Shown here piece after piece: positions 43,800-52,394 of a DNA stretch of 64,000 nt (within the stretch, counting starts at the first letter, position 1; the number at the start of each line of letters is the position of its first letter). The translations under genes were made by a program, and so were the position numbers. The notes under the pieces are model-generated. The model was not told the origin of the DNA. It made no database searches and was given only the letters and a program-made list of their open reading frames with translations. Source of the DNA: DRWZ01 sp964601505 (lineage in GTDB: Bacteria > Calescibacteriota > Calescibacteriia > Calescibacteriales > Calescibacteriaceae); contig CAZRNR010000001.1 of NCBI GenBank assembly GCA_964601505.1, positions 1-64,000 on the forward strand. The letters are read 5' to 3'.

Positions 43800-44209
43800 T
43801 CTTTTTGCTTTTTTTGTTTTTATTCTCTCTTTTTTCTTGCCAGAAACATCCAAATTTTGTTTTTCTCCCAGATAAAACCTTAGAAGTTGAGAAACAAGAT
43901 TTATCATGGGTTGGGAAAATCGGCAGAAAGGAGATGTTTAGAACATCTCAATTAAGTTTTCATATTGTGAAACTCGAAGAGGGGGAGAAACCTCATTTTC
44001 ATATGAATCATGACCTTTTTGTGATCGTTTTGAAAGGCTACGGAACTTTTTTTATAGGTGAAAAGAAATATGAAATGAAGGACGGTGATTCTGCATTCGT
44101 GCCAAAAGGTGTTAAGCATTACTTTGTACCAAAGAGTAAGAAGGTTTATGCTGTTGTTGTGTTCAATCCACCGTTTGATGGTATGGACAATGTCCTAATC
44201 AATGAATAA
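43796..44209 (+). CDS. Cupin-domain lipoprotein
   Basis: 137 residues beginning with a lipoprotein signal (FLLFLFLFSLFSC) and then a cupin_2 barrel: PHFHMNHDLFVIVLKGYG and GDSAFVPKGVKHYF, with His ligands in the expected places. Anchoring a cupin in the periplasm is unusual; most are cytoplasmic enzymes or sensors. The ATG overlaps the nadA stop by 4 bp, so it is translationally coupled to nadA, but a link to NAD synthesis is not obvious. Confidence 0.72.
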   Translation: MIFLLFLFLFSLFSCQKHPNFVFLPDKTLEVEKQDLSWVGKIGRKEMFRTSQLSFHIVKLEEGEKPHFHMNHDLFVIVLKGYGTFFIGEKKYEMKDGDSAFVPKGVKHYFVPKSKKVYAVVVFNPPFDGMDNVLINE

Positions 44210-44306
44210 AATTTTTTAGTTATAGAAACTCATTAGCACCGAATCTTGGGATAACTCCCGCTGATGCAGTGATATACCGTGAATTAAATGAATCTTGATT
44301 CGTCCG

Positions 44307-45140
44307 TTATTCTATAATGTCAGATTTTCTATAGAAGAACATGTTTCCCTCAAACACTGGTTCAAATATTTCAGTGATTACTGAGATCCTTTCTGCCGGT
44401 CCTAAGACTAAGTATCCATTTCTGTTAAGTATGGACCAGAATGTTTCTGCAAGTTCATTTCTTGTTTTCTCATCAAAATATATTATCACATTTTTACAGA
44501 ATATTATATCAAATTTCCCTAGCATTTTCATGCGGATTTTATCTGTAAGGTTTATTCTTTCAAAAGAAACATTTTTAGATACTAAATCTTTGAGCCTCCA
44601 GGTGTTTTCGTCTATTCTATCAAAGTATTTAGGCAAGAGATATGGAGTGATTCCTCGCAAGGAGTATGTAGAATATATCCTTTCTTTTGCTTTTTGAATA
44701 AAGTCATCATTTATATCCACACCTATAACTCTATATGGTATTTGTGGATATTTTTCTAACATATATATTGAAAGAGTGTATGGTTCTTCACCTGTAGCAC
44801 ATCCTGCAGATAAAAATACCAGAGATTTTTTACCTCCTGCCTCAATATATTTTTTAAGTATCCTATCAAAAAACACATCTATTTGGATCTTATCTCTGAA
44901 AAATTGTGTCTCTCCTATTGTTATAAGTTTAACAAGTTCATTTATTTCTTTTTGATTGTGATCCCTACAAATTTTTATATATGTTCTCGGATCTACACCA
45001 AGGAGCTTCACTCTAGGTTTTAGCTTGTAATTTAAAAGGTAGATCTTTTGGTCTTCCATATATATCCCAGAACTTTTCCATATTATGTCTCTTAACTCTT
45101 TTAGTTCGGATTCTGAAAAATCTAATACATGCTCTTCCAT
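44307..45140 (-). CDS. cheR: Chemotaxis protein methyltransferase CheR
   Basis: 277 residues. An N-terminal helical CheR_N domain (FSESELKELRDIIWKSSGIYM; LLNYKLKPRVKLLG) is followed by the SAM-binding domain: VFLSAGCATGEEPYTLSIYMLEKY, VIGVDINDDFIQKAKE, SLRGITPYLLPKYFDR, FDIIFCKNVIIYFDEKTRNE and GYLVLGPAERIS. It methylates glutamates on chemoreceptors such as the MCP at 22.7 kb, tuning adaptation. No cheB or other che genes are nearby. TATAAT (45166-45161, minus strand) lies about 20 nt upstream of ATG. Confidence 0.93.
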   Translation of the reverse strand: MEEHVLDFSESELKELRDIIWKSSGIYMEDQKIYLLNYKLKPRVKLLGVDPRTYIKICRDHNQKEINELVKLITIGETQFFRDKIQIDVFFDRILKKYIEAGGKKSLVFLSAGCATGEEPYTLSIYMLEKYPQIPYRVIGVDINDDFIQKAKERIYSTYSLRGITPYLLPKYFDRIDENTWRLKDLVSKNVSFERINLTDKIRMKMLGKFDIIFCKNVIIYFDEKTRNELAETFWSILNRNGYLVLGPAERISVITEIFEPVFEGNMFFYRKSDIIE

Positions 45141-45286
45141 TCAATACAATTATTAATTAAATTATAGTCTCTTTCTATAAAGTGCTATCTATCAAAAAAT
45201 AAAACTTAATTTATCTAGAAGTTCAAAAACCAAAATACAGCATACTTATGTATTGTTAATTTAATTTATTTATTTTTTGTCTTATA

Positions 45287-45326
45287 TTTGACTAAAAATT
45301 CTTATTCTGAACTAAAATTTAACATT
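45287..45326 (+). promoter_or_regulatory. Promoter deciding the start of the HAMP/GGDEF-like gene
   Basis: TTGACT (45288-45293) and TAAAAT (45313-45318) lie 19 bp apart, and TAAAAT ends 8 nt before ATG 45327. The TTG that would begin the longer frame is then the -35 box, not a start codon. Confidence 0.45.
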
Positions 45327-47138
45327 ATGCAAATGATTAACTTACCGTCTTGGGTTTGGGTTCTCTCTGTTCTCATAATCGGATTGATGACATGGCTTGT
45401 ATTCTATTACTTACCTGTTGTAATGAAAACGACGGTTAGTTTTGTTTTCTTCTCAGCTATTATATTGATCGTTTCTGTGTGGTTTGGTACAAAATCTATG
45501 GAAAAATTCGTTAGGGAATGGAGTGAGTATGAGGTAAGCAGAATAAAAGAAGGAGCATTTACATTCTTAGAAAGAAGAAAAAGTGATCACAGAACAATTG
45601 TCCGGAGGTTTTTGGATGAACCAGAGAAGATAATGGAGGATAAGTTTGTAAAAACTATAGTTGACTATATAGCTATTGTTGGTGAAGATGGGAAAATACA
45701 GGTTTCTAACAGAAACTTTGATTTTATCCCGCCAAGAATTGAAGAAGATTTCAAACAGTTTTTTATTCCCCTTAATGATGGGGTCTATCTCATTACATTA
45801 GGTAAGTCAGCAGTTGGTAAGTTGATCATTATAGGAGAGAAGGCAGATATAAGGCTACTTCCAGCTCTTCAAGGTATGCTTTCTATAAATGATATCTATA
45901 TTTCAAAGGGAGAAAAGGGTAAGTCAGAAGACCTTCTGAAAAATGCAGAGGTAGATCTTGGAGGAGGTATAAGATTAGTTATGGTTCCAAACTACGATCT
46001 TATTTTCCAGCTGATTTCAAATCTTGTTTCCGATACTTCAATGAGTCTTGGAGTTTCTCTTGCTCTTGCTGTTATCTTTTTTGCATTTTTGTCTTTGGTA
46101 TATATAAGAAAACCTCTTATGGCTCTGATTTCTGCATCAACAGAGGTTGAAAAGGGAAATTTTGAATATGAAATACAACAAAGACCAAAGGGAGATGTTG
46201 GAAAACTTATAAATACGTTCAATGGTATGATAAGGGGGCTCAGAAGAAGGGATGCACAAATAAAGTATAGAAATGAACTCCTTTCTGCTATAAAGGAACT
46301 CGCAAGGTCTATCTTGAATGAATTTGATAAAGAAAAAATATTTGGTATATGTGTAGATGTTTCCGCTATCAAAACAGGTTCAAAGTGTGCTATATTCTAC
46401 AGTAATAAAGTTAGATATTCTGAACCTGTAGATTTAAATAATGATGAAGTCAGCTCTATTCCTGATGAGGAAATCATTAAAAAGAATGGGAACTATATAA
46501 TATCCTATGAGATATCTGCTCAAAAGGAAGAAGGTAAAATAATCTATGGAAGATTCGTTGCCCAACGAGATCGTGATTTCCTGCAAGAGGAAAAAGAATT
46601 TTTTATGTCTATTGTGAACTATGCTGCATCGGCTTGTTTGAGAAGCGATTATGTTATGAAGTTAAAACTATTACAATCAACAGATGCTATCACTGGATTA
46701 TTTAATTCAACATTCTTTAAATCAAGTGTAAAAAGAGAGGCTTCCATGCTTAAAAGGTTTCAGAGGGATTTTTCCATTGTTTTCATAGATGTAGAGAACT
46801 CTTCTGAAATAATAGATAGATTCGGCAATATAATATGGGAAGACATAATCAAGGCTATAGCTATGATAATGAAGAAATCTGTCAGAACATATGATATTCC
46901 TGCAAGACTCGGGAATGATAGATTTGCTCTTTTGCTTCCTAACACGACCTCACAAAATGCTAAAGTCGTTGAAGCTAGGGTTAGAGATATTATAGCTTCT
47001 GCTCCAGAAATACCATCATTACCTGAACTTGAAATGAAAGTTAATGTTTTTTCAGTCTCTACTGATATTTCATCTGTTGATGAAATCCTTAAAAGGCTTG
47101 ATGAAAGAATAACATCTGTTCAAGATAAACCAATTTGA
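45327..47138 (+). CDS. Membrane protein with HAMP, GAF-like and degenerate GGDEF domains
   Basis: 603 residues from ATG 45327. Two membrane helices at the N-terminus (WVWVLSVLIIGLMTWLVFYYLP; VFFSAIILIVSVWFG) are followed by an extracytoplasmic region, another helix at about 235-260, HAMP (RKPLMALISASTEVEKGNFEYEI) and a GAF-like segment. A C-terminal diguanylate-cyclase fold begins DAITGLFNSTFFKSSVKREASMLKRF. The active-site GGDEF is replaced by LGNDRF, so it should not make c-di-GMP and may be a receptor or a regulatory partner. It lies beside cheR and upstream of the GspL-like pair. Confidence 0.75.
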   Translation: MQMINLPSWVWVLSVLIIGLMTWLVFYYLPVVMKTTVSFVFFSAIILIVSVWFGTKSMEKFVREWSEYEVSRIKEGAFTFLERRKSDHRTIVRRFLDEPEKIMEDKFVKTIVDYIAIVGEDGKIQVSNRNFDFIPPRIEEDFKQFFIPLNDGVYLITLGKSAVGKLIIIGEKADIRLLPALQGMLSINDIYISKGEKGKSEDLLKNAEVDLGGGIRLVMVPNYDLIFQLISNLVSDTSMSLGVSLALAVIFFAFLSLVYIRKPLMALISASTEVEKGNFEYEIQQRPKGDVGKLINTFNGMIRGLRRRDAQIKYRNELLSAIKELARSILNEFDKEKIFGICVDVSAIKTGSKCAIFYSNKVRYSEPVDLNNDEVSSIPDEEIIKKNGNYIISYEISAQKEEGKIIYGRFVAQRDRDFLQEEKEFFMSIVNYAASACLRSDYVMKLKLLQSTDAITGLFNSTFFKSSVKREASMLKRFQRDFSIVFIDVENSSEIIDRFGNIIWEDIIKAIAMIMKKSVRTYDIPARLGNDRFALLLPNTTSQNAKVVEARVRDIIASAPEIPSLPELEMKVNVFSVSTDISSVDEILKRLDERITSVQDKPI

Positions 47139-47179
47139 CAAAAAGAGAAATTTTTAGTCAGAAAAATTAAAATTTTTCA

Positions 47180-47881
47180 GTGTTAAAAGAAAAATCGCCT
47201 GAGGAAAAAATAAAAGATATAGAATACGCTTTTTTTAAGGGGTATCCTATCTATGGTAAAAGAAGGAAAGAAAAAAAAATTTGGTATTATGTATTCTCCG
47301 TCCTTGCTGCTTTGGTTCTTTCTGGATTAATTTCCTTCTTTATGCTTTCCAGAAAACCTAAACAGAAAAAAATTGAAAAAATTCCTGAAATTTCTGGGAA
47401 AGCAGTTTGTATATTGTATGCTCCATACGATGATGAAGCTATAAGAATTGCTCTTGACCATGGTGTCAGGGATATAAAAATTGTTTCGGAGAAAAAACAG
47501 AAAAAAAATAATATAAAACCTTTTGTAGGTGATTTCAAATCTTTTGATGACTCCCTTGTTGTATCATCGAGATTAAACACTAAGTCAATTCCAAATAGAA
47601 TAGAGAAAATGAAAGATATCTGGAGGGTTTATATTGATGCAGATGTTCCGGAAATAAAAGGATACTTTGATAAAGAACTATCTCCGATAAATATATCAAG
47701 CATTGAGAAACTTTTGTCTCAGAGATTCAATGAGGTTGTGAAGATCGAGGTTTCTGTGCAAGAAATACCTGTTGCAAAGGTTGTCATGGAATTTTCTGAT
47801 TTAGGAATGTGTGAGAAAATTCTGAATGCTTTTAAGTTGAAGGGTAAAATTATAGAAGGAGGGGTCAAAATTAAAGATTAG
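47180..47881 (+). CDS. Single-pass membrane protein of unknown function
   Basis: 233 residues from GTG 47180, with TAAAAT (47168-47173) 6 nt upstream. A cytoplasmic basic N-terminus (GKRRKEKKIW) precedes one membrane helix at about 37-56 and a periplasmic C-terminal part with two possible alpha/beta ferredoxin-like units (VCILYAPYDDEAIRIALDHGV; VVKIEVSVQEIPVAKVVMEF). It ends 2 bp before the GspL-like gene and may be its partner, like GspM or PilO, but no family signature is clear. Confidence 0.55.
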   Translation: MLKEKSPEEKIKDIEYAFFKGYPIYGKRRKEKKIWYYVFSVLAALVLSGLISFFMLSRKPKQKKIEKIPEISGKAVCILYAPYDDEAIRIALDHGVRDIKIVSEKKQKKNNIKPFVGDFKSFDDSLVVSSRLNTKSIPNRIEKMKDIWRVYIDADVPEIKGYFDKELSPINISSIEKLLSQRFNEVVKIEVSVQEIPVAKVVMEFSDLGMCEKILNAFKLKGKIIEGGVKIKD

Positions 47882-47883
47882 AT

Positions 47884-49053
47884 ATGATTATTTGGGATAC
47901 AGAGAATAATATCGGAATTGAAGTCCATAGATCTTTTAAGAAAGTGGAGATAAGTTTGGTTGAGCAAAAACCAGTGAAGGGAGATATTGCATTTTTTTTT
48001 CCTGATCCTTTCTATATGACAATAAGGTTTTTTGATTTCTATTTTGGTGGAACTCGTGCAAAGAAAGCTTGTGAAGTTGAATTATCTTCATTGGAAATGT
48101 TTCAGGGAGATAAGTATTTGATATGGACCCCAAGGCGTAAAGGAACATCTATTGCTATGATATATGAAGGAGATTATATCAAAAGTATTGTTTCTGAAGG
48201 TGCAGATTATATTATATTCAAGCCAGTTTGCCTTCTTCACCTTTGTGATGATGGTTATGTTGTTGTTGATGTTGGTCAGAACACTGTATCTTGTGCTTAT
48301 AGGTGGGACGAAAATTTTTTCAGACTAGCTTTCTTTAAGTATAGCCATCCAGAAGATATAAGGAATCAGATTATGATATTTCTTGCTTCCTTGAAGATGA
48401 GAGAGGATATAAAATTCAAAGTCTGTGGAAGGGCATTCAATCTATTTCCTTTTGAGGCATATGTTGTTAAACCCTCTGAAGTTTTCGGTGTGGGGATTGA
48501 GGATCCTTCATATACCTCTCTCTTTTGCGCAGCTCTTGGAAAATACCCTGATATAAAACTTAAGCTCTCAGATCGACGTCCAAGTATAGAAATGATCATG
48601 CATAAATCCTTTGGAATATCAGCTCTACTTTTTTTTATCCTATCTTCTGCTGTTTTCCCGCTTTTTTTTGAATCTTCTTACCTGAATAAAAAAATGAGAA
48701 AACTCATCAGTGAATCCTCTGATATTTTCTCTGCTGTTTTCCCAGATAAAAAAACTCAAGACTATTACTCTCAGATGAAAGTTGAATATTTAAGATATAA
48801 GAAATTTAGCGAAAGGTCAAGTTTTCATATTTTTGCAAAGTTTGCTGAATCAGTATCTGCTCATATTATAAGGGTAGAAGATTTTTCTTTGGATTCAGAT
48901 GAAATTTCTGCTCAGCTTCTTGTCAAAGAGATATCAGATGTTGAGAAAGTAAAGGAGAGCCTTGGAAAATTCATAAGAGATGTCAAAGTTACATCAACTG
49001 TGAGGAGCCGTGAAGGTGACTCTTATATAATAAGGGTGAGTGGAAAAATATAA
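47884..49053 (+). CDS. GspL/PilM-like inner-membrane platform protein
   Basis: 389 residues. The N-terminal 230 residues resemble the ASKHA-type cytoplasmic domain of GspL: FFFPDPFYMTIRFFDFYFGGTRAKKACEVELSSLE, and VVVDVGQNTVSCAYRW. One membrane helix lies at about 243-262 (FGISALLFFILSSAVFPLFF). The C-terminus is a periplasmic ferredoxin-like domain (SVSAHIIRVEDFSLDSDEISAQLLV). GspL holds the ATPase GspE to the inner membrane in type II secretion; PilM/PilN do this in type IV pili. No gspE/F/D/G genes lie near, so the rest must be elsewhere. Assignment is by domain layout and remains tentative. Confidence 0.55.
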   Translation: MIIWDTENNIGIEVHRSFKKVEISLVEQKPVKGDIAFFFPDPFYMTIRFFDFYFGGTRAKKACEVELSSLEMFQGDKYLIWTPRRKGTSIAMIYEGDYIKSIVSEGADYIIFKPVCLLHLCDDGYVVVDVGQNTVSCAYRWDENFFRLAFFKYSHPEDIRNQIMIFLASLKMREDIKFKVCGRAFNLFPFEAYVVKPSEVFGVGIEDPSYTSLFCAALGKYPDIKLKLSDRRPSIEMIMHKSFGISALLFFILSSAVFPLFFESSYLNKKMRKLISESSDIFSAVFPDKKTQDYYSQMKVEYLRYKKFSERSSFHIFAKFAESVSAHIIRVEDFSLDSDEISAQLLVKEISDVEKVKESLGKFIRDVKVTSTVRSREGDSYIIRVSGKI

Positions 49054-49171
49054 TATTTCTTTTTTTAGATGATCGGGATTTGATATAATTTGAAAGATAG
49101 TAGAGATTGAGTTTCCGGTAAAGTGTTCTATAAATCCATATTTCATTCACAAGAAACACAGATTTTTAATT

Positions 49172-50545
49172 GTGATAGGAGAACTCATAAGAGATTTAGT
49201 AATTGAATTAGATAAACTTTCAATTCCAGAGGACCTGAATTTCATTTTAGATTTCCAGATAAAGAATCTCAATCTATCTGCTGAAATAGGTAGAAAGGCG
49301 ATAAAATATGAATACGAGAGAGCGAAAAAGTTCTTAGGTGATGAAATCTTATCTGCGAGCATCAATGCAGCAGCTTCTATTTTTTATGACTGGGATGATT
49401 ATCTCTTTGCTGGACATACAGGTCATTCCTCTGTCTTTGTCTCCCAAGCTTTAACCAAAGATCCTGAAAAGTTCATAAAATCTGTTCTTATAGGAAATGA
49501 GATAGGTGGTAGAATAGGGATACTCTGTCTTATTGGACCCCTTAATGGGCAGATGATGTCATATATACACGGTATAGTGTCTTGTGTTCTAACAGAATAT
49601 ATTCAGGGAGATGTATCAAATATTCCAGAAAGATTTTCATACTATATATCTAATCCGAATTTTCTCACATATGGTGGTTTTATGGGAGGCAATACAAAAA
49701 TCTTTTCTTCGGTTTTTCCAATAGTTTCTGGTATGCTTACATCAGTCTTTGAACTTGGAAGTAATAATTTCTCGGAAGGAGGCTTTCTTGACCTTTTTTC
49801 ATTCTCTTCGCTGAATGAAAAGAAATTAGAAGAAATATTCTCACCGTCATTCTTTCTCACAAGAACTCTTATGGTTAAGAAATATCCAGCTTGTGCGTAT
49901 ATTATACCTCAAATAGAGTGTGCATTATCTATAAGAGATCAAATAGAAGACATTGAAGGAGATGTGGATATTGGGAAAATCAAAAAAATAAAAATTGAAT
50001 ATTCAGCTATAAATCAAATTCTTGATAAAATATCTTCAAGATTCTTTACGGAAAATTTTTCGAACAGAATTCCTTTGCAGTTTTCAACTCCTCTTGCTTT
50101 CTCTCTAGCACTCCTTGGGAAGGGTGATTTCAATTGTAGATCTTATTCAAATTTTATCAAAAGCGATCTTTTTAGAATCTACGGAAAAATTCAGACTGTG
50201 CATAACCAATCTTTTACAGTTAAGATTATCAAGAATGTTTTGAAACACTTCCATTTTATTCCCATGCCGAACATCAGTAAAATTGGAAATATATTGTTGG
50301 AAATTGTAAAGGATAGAGCTATTCTGGACATATCTCCAAAATTTATATTTGATCTAATCTTGAATCTTCAGGGAGATAGAGCGAATCCTGATGATTTTCA
50401 ATTCGTTTTCCCAACTCGCGTTCAAGTTTTCTATGGAGATATTGTCTTTGAAGAGGAGAAAGAATCACATTCTTTCTTGGCAAGAAAGATGAAAAAAGAA
50501 GAAGTTGAAGATTTTTTAAAGTTCAAAAGTCTCTGTAAGATCTGA
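49172..50545 (+). CDS. MmgE/PrpD-family protein
   Basis: 457 residues from GTG 49172. Family marks: SINAAASIFYDWDDYLFAGHTGHSSVFVSQAL (the D.DD...HPS region), a long helical domain, and VKKYPACAYIIPQIECALSI (the KPYPCC.. region). Known members include 2-methylcitrate dehydratase and aconitate decarboxylase. Here the first region reads TGHSS rather than HPS, and the N-terminus is longer, so substrate specificity is open. No propionate (prp) genes are near. No ribosome site precedes the GTG. Confidence 0.7.
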   Translation: MIGELIRDLVIELDKLSIPEDLNFILDFQIKNLNLSAEIGRKAIKYEYERAKKFLGDEILSASINAAASIFYDWDDYLFAGHTGHSSVFVSQALTKDPEKFIKSVLIGNEIGGRIGILCLIGPLNGQMMSYIHGIVSCVLTEYIQGDVSNIPERFSYYISNPNFLTYGGFMGGNTKIFSSVFPIVSGMLTSVFELGSNNFSEGGFLDLFSFSSLNEKKLEEIFSPSFFLTRTLMVKKYPACAYIIPQIECALSIRDQIEDIEGDVDIGKIKKIKIEYSAINQILDKISSRFFTENFSNRIPLQFSTPLAFSLALLGKGDFNCRSYSNFIKSDLFRIYGKIQTVHNQSFTVKIIKNVLKHFHFIPMPNISKIGNILLEIVKDRAILDISPKFIFDLILNLQGDRANPDDFQFVFPTRVQVFYGDIVFEEEKESHSFLARKMKKEEVEDFLKFKSLCKI

Positions 50546-50863
50546 ATTAATTCACTTTTTTGATATGGAAAGGTAATATTTAGGGTATCATACTTTATTC
50601 AAATAAATCCTTGTATAGAATTAGTAATGTTTTTAAAGCTTGAGGAATATCTAAAATTAAAGTGTTATTCTTGATAAGCTTATTTCAAAATATACTAAAA
50701 TCTCATAAATTGCGGGATTTTTCAACCTATTACACTGAAAAAATTAGGAAAGGAAAGCTGGATGATGTGTCCAAATACTATAAAACAGAAATCAATTCTC
50801 AAATAGATCTGAATTTTATGTAAGCTGCAGAAATAATAAAATATTGAGTTATCTATGAATTTA

Positions 50864-50881
50864 TTATGTCAATTAACATAA
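50864..50881. promoter_or_regulatory. Palindromic site 1 upstream of the reductase/adk genes
   Basis: TTATGTCAATTAACATAA is an 18-bp palindrome with one mismatch (half-site TTATGTCAA). A second copy lies 39 bp downstream. Likely a dimeric regulator site; Crp/Fnr-like binding is possible. Confidence 0.5.
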
Positions 50882-50903
50882 CAAGTCTAAAAGTTTTGAT
50901 GCA

Positions 50904-50919
50904 TATGTCAATCAACATA
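50904..50919. promoter_or_regulatory. Palindromic site 2 upstream of the reductase/adk genes
   Basis: TATGTCAATCAACATA repeats 15 of 16 bases of the first site and is itself a near-palindrome. It lies 60 bp before the reductase ATG. Confidence 0.5.
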
Positions 50920-50978
50920 AGCGATAAAAATCTGCAAAATTGTAAAGCTAAACTTTTTCTAGAAACTTATTTTCCTGT

Positions 50979-51719
50979 ATGAGTCAGTTTCCGCAAGCAG
51001 AGCTTATAGAGAGGATTGATTTTTCTGAGGATCTTGGTATGTTTAAGTTCCGTTTTCCTGAGAAATCTAATTTTGTTCCGGGTCAGTATGCTACTATTGG
51101 CCTTGAAGGTGAAGATGGAAAGATAATATGGAGGCCATATTCAATAGTATCGTCCCCATATGAAGATTTCATTGAATTTTATATAGAATTGGTTCCACAT
51201 GGGAAGCTTACTCCGAAGATATGGAAGCTTAAAGTGGGGGATAAGGTCTGGATAAGGCCAAGAATTGTTGGGAAATTTAACTTGTCCCAGGATGTAAGCA
51301 ATCATATTTTTGTTTCTACTGTCACGGGTGCAGCACCTTTCATAAGTATGATAAGAACACAAAAATATGATCTTGAGTCTGGTAGGCTAAAGGTTCCTCA
51401 TCGTTTCCTAATACTTCATGGAGCTTCAAGATCTTGGGAACTTGGAATATATCTCAAAGAATTATCTGAGTTATCGAAAAAAGTCGATTGGCTTATATAT
51501 ATCCCAACTGTTTCAAGACCATGGGAGGACCCTCAATGGACAGGTGAGACGGGTAGGGTGGATGAAATAGTTAGAAAGTATATAGATATGTATTCTTTCA
51601 ATCACACAAACTCTGTTGCTTATCTCTGTGGAAATCCGGATATGATACAGAATGTCAAAGGTATTATGAGGAGAGCAAGATTTCCAGAAGACAGAATAAA
51701 GGAGGAAAAATATTACTGA
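50979..51719 (+). CDS. Ferredoxin/flavodoxin--NADP(+) reductase-like flavoprotein
   Basis: 246 residues. The FAD domain has FVPGQYATIGL and RPYSIVSSP (flavin binding), then a NAD(P) domain with TVTGAAPFISMIRT, ILHGASRSWELGY-type spacing and YLCGNPDMIQNVKGIMRRARF. The C-terminal EEKYY ends in an aromatic residue over the flavin, as in E. coli Fpr. It moves electrons between NADPH and ferredoxin or flavodoxin. Palindromic operator-like repeats lie upstream. Its stop overlaps the adk ATG (TGATG), so the two are coupled. Confidence 0.85.
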   Translation: MSQFPQAELIERIDFSEDLGMFKFRFPEKSNFVPGQYATIGLEGEDGKIIWRPYSIVSSPYEDFIEFYIELVPHGKLTPKIWKLKVGDKVWIRPRIVGKFNLSQDVSNHIFVSTVTGAAPFISMIRTQKYDLESGRLKVPHRFLILHGASRSWELGIYLKELSELSKKVDWLIYIPTVSRPWEDPQWTGETGRVDEIVRKYIDMYSFNHTNSVAYLCGNPDMIQNVKGIMRRARFPEDRIKEEKYY

Positions 51720-52363
51720 TGATTTCTTTCCTTATATTTTTCGGACCTCCCGGTAGTGGTAAAGGAACACAGGGTAAGATGATTTCTCGTGAGCTTGGAA
51801 TTCCTCATATAGCAACAGGTGATATAATGAGGGAAGCTGTTGCTTCTGAAACAGAACTTGGAAGAAAAGTAAAAGATTATATAGGACGGGGGCTACTTGT
51901 GCCAGATGATGTGGTCATAAAGATAATTGAGGAAAGGTTGAGTAAAGATGATGTAAAGCAAGGTTTTATACTTGACGGTTTTCCAAGAACATTAGAGCAA
52001 GCTGAATCTCTTGATAGACTCTTTGCAAAGCTCGGTATAAAAGATTTTAGGGTCATATACTTTGATGTTCCAGATGATGAAATTGTAAAAAGGGTTTCAG
52101 GAAGAAGAACCTGCATAAAATGTGGGAAAGTTTATAACATATTTTTTAATCCACCGAGAGTTCAGAGTAAATGTGATGATTGCAAGGCGGACCTTCAGGT
52201 TAGGGAAGACGATTCAGAGGAGAAAGTTAGGAAGAGGCTTGATGTTTATAGAAATAGCACGCTACCAGTTATTGATTTTTACAAAGAGCGTGTTATCAAA
52301 ATATCAGCGGTTGGAGATATAGAAAGCATAAAGAAAAAAATCATACAAAGCATATCAAAATAG
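51719..52363 (+). CDS. adk: Adenylate kinase
   Basis: 214 residues, the long-LID form. P-loop FGPPGSGKGTQGKMI, AMP-binding ATGDIMREAV and LDGFPRTLEQAESLD, and the LID with a zinc site CIKCGKVYNIFFNPPRVQSKCDDC (four Cys). It converts AMP and ATP to two ADP. AAAGGAGG (51698-51705) inside the preceding gene is a usable ribosome site, 13 nt from ATG. Pairing with a flavin reductase rather than secY/infA is unusual. Confidence 0.95.
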   Translation: MISFLIFFGPPGSGKGTQGKMISRELGIPHIATGDIMREAVASETELGRKVKDYIGRGLLVPDDVVIKIIEERLSKDDVKQGFILDGFPRTLEQAESLDRLFAKLGIKDFRVIYFDVPDDEIVKRVSGRRTCIKCGKVYNIFFNPPRVQSKCDDCKADLQVREDDSEEKVRKRLDVYRNSTLPVIDFYKERVIKISAVGDIESIKKKIIQSISK

Positions 52364-52394
52364 TATTTCCTGTTTTATAGGTTATGTTTATTTA

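Larger units (their letters stand above)
50546..50978. other. Intergenic region with two palindromic sites
   Basis: Over 430 bp without a gene. The main content is two copies of a TATGTCAA-type palindrome (50864-50881 and 50904-50919) upstream of the reductase. A short protein-like stretch near 50760-50820 (SKYYKTEINSQIDLNF) may be a gene remnant. Confidence 0.45.
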
